Assembly (NCBI RefSeq): GCF_015351595.1
Contig: NZ_JADKPT010000003.1
Coordinates: forward strand, 124,001-188,000
Source of the DNA: Flavobacterium sp. LC2016-12
GTDB lineage: Bacteria; Bacteroidota; Bacteroidia; Flavobacteriales; Flavobacteriaceae
DNA: 64,000 bases
Direction of reading: 5' to 3'
Both the position numbers and the translations under genes were made by a program. The notes under the pieces are model-generated. The model worked only from the letters and a program-made list of their open reading frames with translations. It had not been told where the DNA came from and made no database searches. The first letter of the stretch is position 1. Every line of letters begins with the position of its first letter. Positions 28,108 to 39,200 of this stretch are shown here, one piece after another.

Positions 28108-28472
28108 TTATTGTAAACTATTTATTCTAAATTATTATGCAATTCTTATCTAAAGACATATTCTGATACTTACATCAGGATCTTTTCGATAAAATTAAAG
28201 ATTTTAATTCTTTTGGGAAGCCTTCAGTTATAACTACTTAATGTTGTAAGACAAAGAAATTTAAAATCTTTAACACAACCATCAAAATGCCCTATTTAAA
28301 AGTAACAAATAGTAGTAAAGTTGTTATTTAACAGAGTTAAAGGCTATTTAACTAAAAAGCGATGAAAAAACAGGTATAAGTACCTATTCCTACAATTTTG
28401 ATATAACCTAATTTTGTATTGTATTGAATTACTGACATATACACTAACATTAACCAATTAAACAAAAACACC
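28108..28472. promoter_or_regulatory. Divergent gap between GH89 and tail-collar genes
   Basis: 365 bp, AT-rich. On the + strand a perfect TAATTTTG box (28409-28416) lies 56 bp before the tail-collar start at 28473, without a clear TTG partner 19-21 nt upstream. No matching box is seen for the GH89 gene, and no coding frame is present. Confidence 0.4.
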
Positions 28473-29054
28473 ATGAACGAGACTTATTTAGGAACAATTC
28501 TAGCTTTTGGATTTAGCTTCACACCAAGAGGATTTCAACCATGCTTAGGACAACTTATGTCAATATCACAAAACAGTGCGCTCTTCTCCCTACTTGGAAC
28601 AACCTTTGGCGGAGATGGGCAAAGCACATTTGGTTTACCTGATTTAAGAGGGAGAACTCTTATAGGACAAGGACAAGGAATTGGATTAAGTACCATTGTT
28701 CCAGGAGAAATGAGTGGGACCGAAAACACCTCATTACTAATAACCAACATGCCTGCTCATACACATGCTCTTGTGCCGGGTCAGGCTACTATTACTACAG
28801 TTCTAAATGCAATAAGTGGCACTACAATCACCAATGATCCTGATAGTGGCAATAATTCGTTTGGAGCCAGTGGTAATACTCCAAATATCTATAGTGAACC
28901 CGGAGGAACATCTAATGGTGTTGGAGGCATAACTTCGGCAATTGGCGGCACAACTGGTATTGCCGGAGGCAGTCAACCATTTAGCATACGAAATCCTTAT
29001 CTAGGTATAAATTACTGTATCGCTGTATCTGGAATTTTCCCGAGTAGAAATTAA
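28473..29054 (+). CDS. Phage tail-collar domain protein
   Basis: 193 aa. Residues about 5-60 carry the Tail_Collar signature (GTILAFGFSFTPRGFQPCLG, then FSLLGTTFGGDGQSTFGLPDL) followed by RGRTLIGQGQG. The rest is Gly/Thr/Asn-rich with a second conserved end (NMPAHTHAL...NPYLGINYCIAV). Stand-alone members (microcystin-dependent or MdpB-like) occur on many bacterial chromosomes without a phage. No signal peptide is seen. It opens a co-directional set with a binding-protein fold, a giant SprB-repeat adhesin and an outer-membrane barrel. No other phage gene is present, so I do not call it a prophage. Confidence 0.88.
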   Translation: MNETYLGTILAFGFSFTPRGFQPCLGQLMSISQNSALFSLLGTTFGGDGQSTFGLPDLRGRTLIGQGQGIGLSTIVPGEMSGTENTSLLITNMPAHTHALVPGQATITTVLNAISGTTITNDPDSGNNSFGASGNTPNIYSEPGGTSNGVGGITSAIGGTTGIAGGSQPFSIRNPYLGINYCIAVSGIFPSRN

Positions 29055-29063
29055 TAAAATTAA

Positions 29064-29097
29064 AATAAAACAGAGGTCATTAAACCTCTGTTTTATT
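29064..29097 (+). terminator. Hairpin terminator after the tail-collar gene
   Basis: A perfect 14-bp inverted repeat AATAAAACAGAGGT / ACCTCTGTTTTATT with a 6-nt loop, 9 bp after the stop. The next start codon is only 12 bp further, so downstream genes depend on read-through or an overlapping promoter. Confidence 0.8.
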
Positions 29098-29108
29098 AAT
29101 CTCTTTTT

Positions 29109-30245
29109 ATGGAAAACACTACTAAAATAGGAATTCTAATTCCAAAATCACAACAATACCCTACGTTAGACAAAGATTTTATGAGAGGATTAAAACTTAA
29201 TAATCTTAATGTAAAGTTTTTTGTGGAAAGTATTGGTATTGGCGCTGATGAAAAAATGATAATTGATAAAATACAAAAATTAAATTTTCAAGAAGATGTA
29301 TTTATTATCATAGGCTTTTTTGGGCATTATAATATGTCTGAAGTTTATAACTATACCTCAAAAAACGATATTCTATTGCTTGCGGCAGATACCGGGGCAG
29401 CAATACCTTATGAAACAGCTGCTTATAAGGGGGTTTACATAAATTCTTTTGGATTAACTGAGTCCTGTTATCATTTAGGAACTTATTTAACTGCAAAAAA
29501 CTATCAAAAAGTCGTAACCTCAACTTCATTTTATGATTCAGGTTATGATATGCTGGCGGCAATTGAATATGCTTTTAAAGAAAAACCTATTTTTTCAGGC
29601 CATTACATAACTCCTTTTGTGCCCAGAGAAGATGAATCGGAATGCATGGGAAAGTTTATTAACTCGTATGAACCTGATGCTGTCTTTGCTTTCTACAGTG
29701 GTTTGTATGCAGGAGAAAACGCTGATTTTGTGAGCCAAAATAAAATTACTAAAAAGTATCCGTTTTATGTCACTCCGTTTTTTATTAATGATAAAATTCT
29801 CGAGGACTATAAAAATGAGCCTCACGATCTTTATGTAGTAAGTTCATGGATGCAAAATGATAGCGATAACACCAACTTTACGGACGACTATAAAAATAGA
29901 TATTCAGAGGATCCAACTATCTTTTCTATTTTGGGCTTTGAAAACGGACTTATATTAGAGAACCTTCTACTTAAAACAGAAAATAATCTCAGCATAAGTT
30001 CTTTAATTGACCAAATTGGTAAATTGAAAATTGCAGGACCCAGAGGGAATATTGAATTTGATAAAGACACAAACAGAACATTATTTAATCATTATATGTA
30101 TGAACTAAATATTGATTCTTCTAACGATATATGCTTTAATAAAATTGAAACATTTGTAAATGACGGACATTTTATTAAAGTTTTTGCTTCGGCCAAAAAG
30201 CCTGAAATAGTAGGCGGTTGGCACAATGCCTATTTATGTCATTAA
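29109..30245 (+). CDS. Type I periplasmic-binding-protein fold, no signal peptide
   Basis: 378 aa. The start MENTTKIGILIPKSQQYPTL and the pattern VFIIIGFFGHYNMSEVYNYT...ILLLAADTGAAIP resemble the amino-acid-binding (Leu/Ile/Val type) periplasmic protein fold with two alpha/beta lobes. It has no signal peptide or lipobox, so it probably stays in the cytoplasm or leaves by another route. There is no ABC transporter gene near it. It is 15 bp upstream of the giant adhesin gene, so the two are translated from one message. A role tied to the surface system, for example ligand sensing or chaperoning, is an inference. Confidence 0.7.
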   Translation: MENTTKIGILIPKSQQYPTLDKDFMRGLKLNNLNVKFFVESIGIGADEKMIIDKIQKLNFQEDVFIIIGFFGHYNMSEVYNYTSKNDILLLAADTGAAIPYETAAYKGVYINSFGLTESCYHLGTYLTAKNYQKVVTSTSFYDSGYDMLAAIEYAFKEKPIFSGHYITPFVPREDESECMGKFINSYEPDAVFAFYSGLYAGENADFVSQNKITKKYPFYVTPFFINDKILEDYKNEPHDLYVVSSWMQNDSDNTNFTDDYKNRYSEDPTIFSILGFENGLILENLLLKTENNLSISSLIDQIGKLKIAGPRGNIEFDKDTNRTLFNHYMYELNIDSSNDICFNKIETFVNDGHFIKVFASAKKPEIVGGWHNAYLCH

Positions 30246-30260
30246 ACTAAACTAAATGTT

Positions 30261-33200
30261 ATGAAAAGAAAATTACTCACATTTATCATCTTTTTGTGTA
30301 CCTTCTTTGTACAACAAAATCTTAAAGCCCAGACTACTTTAGCACCTGGTGATATAGCCTTTATTGGTTATCAAACCGGAACCACAACTGATGGTTTCTC
30401 TTTTATTACTCTTAAAGATATGAGTATGGGAACAATGGTGTATTTTACTGAAAACGGATGGGGTGATGGAACCTGGGTTCCGCTTACTCCCGAAACACAC
30501 TTATTGTGGACTGTACCTGCCTTCACACCCGCTGGTACTATAATTTCCATTGTTGAAGCAGCCACAGCTGATACTTTCACAGTAACAGGAACAACAACAG
30601 CTTCAATTACAATTGCAACTGGCTCAGGTTTTAATCTTTTAGGCGGGGATCAAATATTAGCTTATCAATCTCTGACAGGGCCAGAACCTGCAACTACTCC
30701 TACCTTTATTGCAGGTATACATGGAGATTACAACTCTTCAAAGTATGATCCGATAACAACATGGAATACAGTAGACAGCGCAGCTTCAGGTGGAGGATCT
30801 GAAAGTTCTTTACCACCAGGTTTAACCAATGGTGTAAATTGTATTTCATTATTTCCCGGGGTGATGGAACAAGCTAACAGTAAATACATAGGTACCTTAA
30901 CAGGTAGTGTTGCTGAATTATTGGCTAAAATTAATAACCCCTCAGCTTCATATTGGTCACATAGTACCGGAGCTGCTGATTTAGGAATAACTCCTGTAGG
31001 TTATCCTGCACCTGCAGTATCCACTGTGGTAGTTGCAACAGTTACAACTGCTACAGCAACAAGTGTTAAAGCTGTTTCAGCCGTAATGGGCGGTAACCTA
31101 AGTGCAACTGGCGGTGACGCAACAGTGCAAAGAGGAATCGTCTGGGCTACAACAGCAGCTCCAACCATTTCTAATAATAAAGTTCAAAATGGAACTGGAA
31201 TAGGTACATTTAGTGCTACTATTACAGGACTTCCTTCGGCAACGCTTATTCATTACAGAGCTTACAGTACTAACAGTGCCGGTACCAGTTACGGTACAGA
31301 ACTAACATTGACTACTGGTGCAGGTTTAAGTACCTCATCGACTCCACAAGTTGACATACTTTGTAATGGCGGTAATACTGGTTCAGCCACTGTTAATGTA
31401 ACTGGTGGAACACCAACTTATACCTATTCATGGTTCCCATCCGGAGGTACTGGTTCATCTGCAAGTTCTCTTACTGCCGGAACCTATACAGTAACTATTA
31501 CTGATACTGAAGCATCACAAATTACCAGAAATTTTACAATATCAGAACCAGCAGTAATTGTTGGAACACCTTCAACAACTGCAGAAACTTGTTTTGGATT
31601 AAATAATGGTACTGCAACTATTACTCCATCGGGAGGTGTTGGATCATATACTTACCTATGGTCTAACGGAGCTACGACTGCTACTGCTTCGGGGCTTGCA
31701 CCCGGAACTTATAGTGTTACTGTTACAGATGGTAATGCTTGTTCAAAAACTATTCCCGGTATTAGTGTTGGAGGGCCTACAGCCGCTCTGACAGCAACAA
31801 CTTCTACAACACCGGTTTCTTGTTTTCTAGGTGGTAATGGTACTGCATCTGTTTCTGCATTTGGAGGAACAGGAGTGAGAACCTATCTATGGTCTAACGG
31901 AGCTACAACTGCTACTACAACAGGACTTGCAGCCGGAACTTATAGTGTCACAGTCAAAGATGCAAATTTATGTTCTGTAACTATACCCGGAATCGTTGTA
32001 GGAGGACCTACAGCCGCTGTTAGCGGAACTTATGTTACTACACCGGTTACTTGTTTTGGAGCAAATAATGGTAGTGCTACAGTTACTGCATCAGGAGGTG
32101 TTCCAGGATATACTTACTCATGGTCTCCATCTGGAGGTACCGGAGCAACGGCCTCTAATCTTGGATCTGGAACTTATAGCGTTACTATCACAGATAATAA
32201 TGGCTGCCCAACTACTGTTACTGGAATTGTTGTAGGTGGACCAACAGGAACTCTTAATGGAAGTATAACTACTACCTCAGTTACTTGTTTTGGAGGTGCT
32301 AATGGTACTGCTACTGTTGCTGCATTTGGAGGTACTCCAAATTATACCTACTTATGGTCAAACGGAGCTACTACCGCAACAGCTTCTGGACTTGTCACTG
32401 GAACTTATAGTGTTACAGTTACTGATGCTAATGCATGTAGCCGAACTATAAGTAATATCTTTGTAGGAACAAGAACAGCTATAAATCCTACTCCAACACA
32501 AGTAAATGTAAGTTGTAATGGAGGTAATAATGGTTCTGCAACAGTTACTCCTACCGGAGGAGGAGGGTCGGGAACCTATACTTATCTTTGGAGTAATGGT
32601 GCAACTTCAGCCACAGCATCAAATTTATTGGCAGGAAATTATTCTGTAACTATTACTAATTCTTTATCTTGCTCGGTAACACAAGCTTTTACTATTACTG
32701 AACCACCTCTATTAGTAGCTTCTCAAGATACATTTACTAATCCGAGTTGCAATACTGGAACAAACGGATCTGCAACTGTTGCAGTTTCGGGAGGAACTTT
32801 ACCTTATACTTATTCATGGTCACCATCTGGAGGAACTGCAGCTACTGCTTCAGGTCTTGAAGACGGTACATATATTGTTACAGTTACAGATGCAAAAGGC
32901 TGTACTGCAACACAATCATTTACTCTTGTAGAACCAGCTGCAATAGTAGTCACATCTACGCAAAATAATATATTATGCCATGGAGATGCAGTTGGCAGTG
33001 CTAGTGTAACTGCCACAGGAGGAACAGGTGCTTATAACTATTCATGGTCACCAACTGGAGGAACAGCCGCTACGGCTTCAGGGTTAACTGCAGGAACCTA
33101 TACGGTTACTGTTACAGATGCTAATAGCTGTCAGGGTACAGAAACAATTACTATTACAGAACCCTTTAATGCATTAAGTACTGCGCAAGGAACTGTTACT

Positions 33201-36200
33201 AATGTAAACTGTTTTGGAGAAGCAACCGGATCAGCTACTGTAATTGCTGCAGGAGGAACTGGTTCTTACTCTTACTCTTGGTCACCGTCTGGTGGTACAG
33301 GAGCTACAGCTTCAGCATTGACTGCCGGAAGTTATATTGTAACTGTTACAGACGATAATGGCTGTACGGCTACAGAAAATTTCAATATCTCCGGACCAGG
33401 AGCAGCCCTTTCGGCATCAACTGCATCAACTGCGGTTAGCTGTTTTAATGGAACAAATGGAACGGCTGGTGTAACAGTATTTGGGGGAACTCCAAGTTAT
33501 ACGTATTCATGGTCACCTTCAGGAGGAACCGGAGCTAGTGCTTCAGGACTTTCTGCTGGAGATTATACAGTAACTATTACAGATTCAAAAGGTTGTACAT
33601 TAGCAAAAACGATTAATGTAGGTACTCCTACTGAAATATCCGGAACAATATCAAAAGTAGACGTTTCATGTAACGGAGGTTCTAACGGATCTGCAACCGT
33701 AACTGCTTCTGGTGGAACTGCCGGATACTCCTATTTATGGGCACCTACCGGCGGGAATGCTAGTACTGCATCAGGACTTACAGCAGGAAATTATACTGTG
33801 ACTATTCAAGATGCGAATACTTGTACATTAGTAGTACCTGTTACTATAGATGAACCAACTGTTTTAACTACTACGATTTCTCATACTGACGTCTTATGTA
33901 ATGGCGGATCAACAGGAACTGCAACAGTCATTGCAACTGGAGGAACTGGTACATACTCCTATGTATGGTCACCTACTGGCGGAACTGCTGCTACAGCAAC
34001 AGGACTTGCTACAGGAAACTATTCTTGCACTATTACTGATGGTAACGGTTGTTTCAAAACTGAATCAGTTACTATTGGTGCGCCTACAATCTTAACTGCT
34101 ACAACAAGCCAAATAAATTCTACTTGTATAGTCGGTGGGCAAGCAACTGTAACTCCAAGCGGCGGAGCAGGTTCTTACACTTATTTATGGTCACCATCTG
34201 GTCAAACAACAGCGACAGCAACCGGATTAAGTGCTGGAAGCCACTTTTGTTTAATTACAGACGCAAATGGATGTACTCTTACTAAAAACTTCGTTATCAC
34301 CACCACAAATACCTTAGTTGCCGCTACATCACAAACTGATGTCTTATGTAATGGGGCTAATACAGGTATGGCTTCAGTTGTCCCATCAGGAGCTCCAGGA
34401 CCTTTTTCTTATGTATGGGCTCCATCAGGTGGAACTGCCGATACAGCAAGTAATCTTACTGCGGGTAATTATAGTGTAACAATAACTTCTGCTAACGGTT
34501 GTTCAATAGTAAAAAACTTTACAATTACAGAACCAGTGGCTTTAGTTGTTACTCCATCTCAAATCGATTTGTTATGTAATGGTGCGACCACAGGACAAGC
34601 TTCTGTAAGCGTAACTGGAGGAACCGGTGCTTATACTTATGCATGGTCTCCATCAGGAGGAACTGCTGCAACTGCAACAGGACTTACTGCAGGAACTTAT
34701 ACAGTAACTATTACAGATGCTAACTTATGTCAGGCTACACAATCGTTTACAATTATAGAACCTAATGCTATTACTGCTACAATAGCTCCAACAAACGTGA
34801 GCTGCAACGCAGGAACTACAGGAGCTGCAACCGTAACTGCAACTGGAGGGACCGGTACCTATACGTACTCATGGGCACCATCTGGAGGAACTGCTGCAAC
34901 AGCAACAGGACTTACGGCAGGAACTTATACCGTAACAGTTACAGATGCTAATAGCTGTACTACAACTCAAAGTGTTACTCTAACAGAACCGGCTCAATTA
35001 GTAGCTTCTGTGGGAAGTCAAACGGATGTTACCTGCAACGGACTTAACAATGGATCTGCGACTGTAAATGTAACAGGTGGAACTGGCACTTATACTTATG
35101 CCTGGGCTCCATCAGGTGGAACGGCTCCAACAGCAACAGGACTTAGCCCGGGAACTTATACAGTAACCGTAACAGATGCAAACAGTTGTACGGCAACGCA
35201 AAGTTTTACAATTACAGAACCAACTCTTTTAAGTGCTTCTATCACAGGTCAAACGGACATTACTTGCAATGGAGGAACGACAGGAGCTACAACAGTAACC
35301 GCAACTGGAGGAACTGGAACTTATACTTACGCCTGGGCTCCATCAGGTGGAACTGCCGCTACAGCAACAGGACTTAGTGCAGGAACTTATACTGTAACCG
35401 TTACTGATGCCAATAGCTGTACTACAACTCAAAGCGTAACAATCACAGAACCTGATGCTCTTACTGCTACAATAGCCCCAATAAACGTGAGCTGTAACGG
35501 AGGTACTACAGGAGCTGCAACCGTAACTGCAACTGGAGGGACCGGTACCTATACGTACTTATGGGCACCTTCTGGAGGAACTGCTGCAACCGCAACAGGA
35601 CTTACGGCAGGAACTTATACTGTAAATGTTACAGATGCCAATAGTTGTACGACAACTCAAACCGTTACTCTAACGGAACCATCTCAATTAGTCGCTTCAG
35701 TGGGAGGTCAAACGGATGTTACCTGCAACGGACTTAACAATGGATCTGCAACTGTAAACGTAACTGGTGGAACTGGCACTTATACTTATGCCTGGACTCC
35801 ATCAGGTGGAATTACCGATACAGCGACAGGACTAAGTCCCGGAACTTATACAGTAACCGTAACAGATGCAAACAGTTGTACGGCAACGCAAAGTTTTACA
35901 ATTACAGAACCAACTCTATTAACTGCTTCTATTACTGCGCAAACAAATGTTACTTGTAATGGTCAAGCCAATGGAGCTGCAACAGTAACCGCAACTGGAG
36001 GAACTGGTACATTTACATATTCATGGGCTCCATCAGGTGGAAATGCTGCAACAGCAACAGCACTTAGCGGAGGAACTTATACCGTAACCATTACTGATAC
36101 CAATAATTGTACTACAACCCAAAGCGTTACAATCACAGAACCTAATGTACTTACTGCTACAATAATGCCTACAAATGTGAGCTGTCACGGAGGAACCACA

Positions 36201-39200
36201 GGAGCTGCAACAGTAAATGCAACTGGAGGAAGTGGCACCTATACCTACTTATGGGCACCTTCTGGAGGAACTGCTGCAACAGCAACAGGACTTACTGCGG
36301 GTACTTATACAGTAACTGTTACAGATGCCAATAGTTGTACAACAACTCAAACCGTTACTATAACGGAACCATCTCAATTAGTCGCTTCTGTGGGAGGTCA
36401 AACGGATGTTACCTGCAACGGACTTAACAATGGGTCTGCAACTGTAAACGTAACTGGCGGAACTGGCACTTATACTTATGCCTGGACTCCATCAGGTGGA
36501 ACGGCTCCAACAGCAACAGGACTAAGTCCCGGAACTTATACAGTAACCGTAACAGATACAAACAGCTGTACTGCAACGCAAAGTTTTACAATTACAGAAC
36601 CAGCTCTATTAACTGCTTCTATTACTGCGCAAACAAATGTTACTTGTAATGGTCAAGCCGATGGATCTGCAACAGTAACTCCAACTGGAGGAACTGGAAC
36701 ATATACATATTTATGGGCTCCATCAGGTGGAAATGCTGCAACAGCAACAGCACTTAGCGGAGGAACTTATACCGTAACCATTACTGATACCAATAATTGT
36801 ACTGCAACCCAAAGCGTTACAATCACAGAACCTAATGTACTTACTGCTACAATAATGCCAACAAATGTGAGCTGTCACGGAGGAACCACAGGAGCTGCAA
36901 CAGTAAATGCAACTGGAGGAAGTGGCACCTATACCTACTTATGGGCACCTTCTGGAGGAACTGCTGCAACAGCAACAGGACTTACTGCGGGTACTTATAC
37001 AGTAACTGTTACAGATGCCAATAGTTGTACAACAACTCAAACCGTTACTATAACGGAACCATCTCAATTAGTCGCTTCTGTGGGAGGTCAAACGGATGTT
37101 ACCTGCAACGGACTTAACAATGGGTCTGCAACTGTAAACGTAACTGGCGGAACTGGCACTTATACTTATGCCTGGACTCCATCAGGTGGAACGGCTCCAA
37201 CAGCAACAGGACTAAGTCCCGGAACTTATACAGTAACCGTAACAGATACAAACAGCTGTACTGCAACGCAAAGTTTTACAATTACAGAACCAGCTCTATT
37301 AACTGCTTCTATTACTGCGCAAACAAATGTTACTTGTAATGGTCAAGCCGATGGATCTGCAACAGTAACTCCAACTGGAGGAACTGGAACATATACATAT
37401 TTATGGGCTCCATCAGGTGGAAATGCTGCAACAGCAACAGCACTTAGCGGAGGAACTTATACCGTAACCATTACTGATACCAATAATTGTACTGCAACCC
37501 AAAGCGTTACAATCACAGAACCTAATGTACTTACTGCTACAATAATGCCAACAAATGTGAGCTGTCACGGAGGAACCACAGGAGCTGCAACAGTAAATGC
37601 AACTGGAGGAAGTGGCACCTATACCTACTTATGGGCACCTTCTGGAGGAACTGCTGCAACAGCAACAGGACTTACTGCCGGAACTTATACAGTAAATGTT
37701 ACAGATGCCAATAGTTGTACGACAACTCAAACCGTTACTCTAACGGAACCATCTCAATTAGTCGCTTCAGTGGGAGGTCAAACTGATGTTACCTGCAACG
37801 GACTTAACAATGGGTCTGCAGCTGTAAACGTAACTGGTGGAACCGGAACTTATACTTATGCCTGGGCTCCATCAGGTGGAACGGCTCCAACAGCAACAGG
37901 ACTTAGCCCGGGAACTTATACAGTAACCGTAACAGATGCAAACAGCTGTACTGCAACGCAAAGTTTTACAATTACGGAACCAAGTGTATTAGCTTCGAAT
38001 ATTGCATCGCAAACTAATGTTTCTTGTAGTGGATTAAGTAATGGAGCGGCCATTATTAATATTACTGGTGGTGTTACTCCTTATACCTATTTGTGGTCTA
38101 ATAGTAGTACAACAAAAGATATTAGTGGCGTAGCTGCTGGTACTTATACACTAACAATTACTGACGCTAATAATTGTTCTGCTACACAATCTGTAACAAT
38201 ACTTACAGTTCCAGATGTAACTTCGCCAGTTCCTACTGTCGCAAATCTTCCGGAAATCACTGGTTATTGCTCTGTTTTATCATCTCAAATCCCAATTCCA
38301 ACAGCAACAGACAATTGTGCCGGAACTATTAATGGAACAACATCCAGTCCTCTGAATTATACAACTGACGGAAGCTATGTTATTACATGGCGTTTTGATG
38401 ATGGTAGTGGAAATATTTCGACACAAAATCAAACAGTTAAAGTTATAAGCTCTCCTATCAATCTGGTAACTTTCAGTAATGCAGAGTATACCTTTGATGC
38501 CAATACCCATACAATACAGGTGGCCAATCTTCCTGCGGGAGCAAGCGTAGTTTATTCTACCTTTCCAACAACAGGGACAAATAATGGGGCGACAAACGCC
38601 GGTGTCTATGCGGTTACAGCAACAATATCTCCATCAGCTGCTGCACCAAATTGCTCACCAGTAATTTTAACTGCCAATCTTACAATTAAAAAAGCAGCGC
38701 AACAAATTACATTCGGAGCTTTACTGCCAAGAATTCTTGGAGCTAATAACGACTTTAATTTACAGGCTCTTTCTAATTCAGGTTTACCAATACGTTTTTC
38801 ATTTACTTACACTTCTACCTTACCACCAGCAAATGTTTCTGCAAGTGGTGTAGTAAATATGTTAAGATCGGGAGAATTGCTAATTACGGCTCATCAGGAT
38901 GGAAATGAAAATTACCTTCCTGCAGCAGATGTTTCGCAACTTTTGGTAATCAAAAACAATGATATAACGGTTCAAAGTATTACCATTGGAAGTAAAGTCT
39001 ACAATAATCCTTCAAAAGATATTACTTATCTAATGTCATGTGGAGAGAATAATCCTAATATTGCAATTGTAAATCAAACAAACGCTACTATTACACCGGG
39101 AGCTAATTTCTCTATTGCAACTCCTAAACCAGGGATTTACACAAAAAATGTAACGATTACCTCGCAAGACGGAACTGCAACGGCCACCTACAACATCAAA

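Noticed and set aside
28473..30245. Prophage, suggested by the tail-collar domain
   Set aside because: No capsid, terminase, portal, integrase or lysis gene nearby; stand-alone collar-domain genes are common on chromosomes.
31341..38200. CRISPR-like or non-coding repeat array
   Set aside because: The repeats are in one continuous reading frame, about 228 bp long, and code for SprB repeats; no short repeat with unique spacers.
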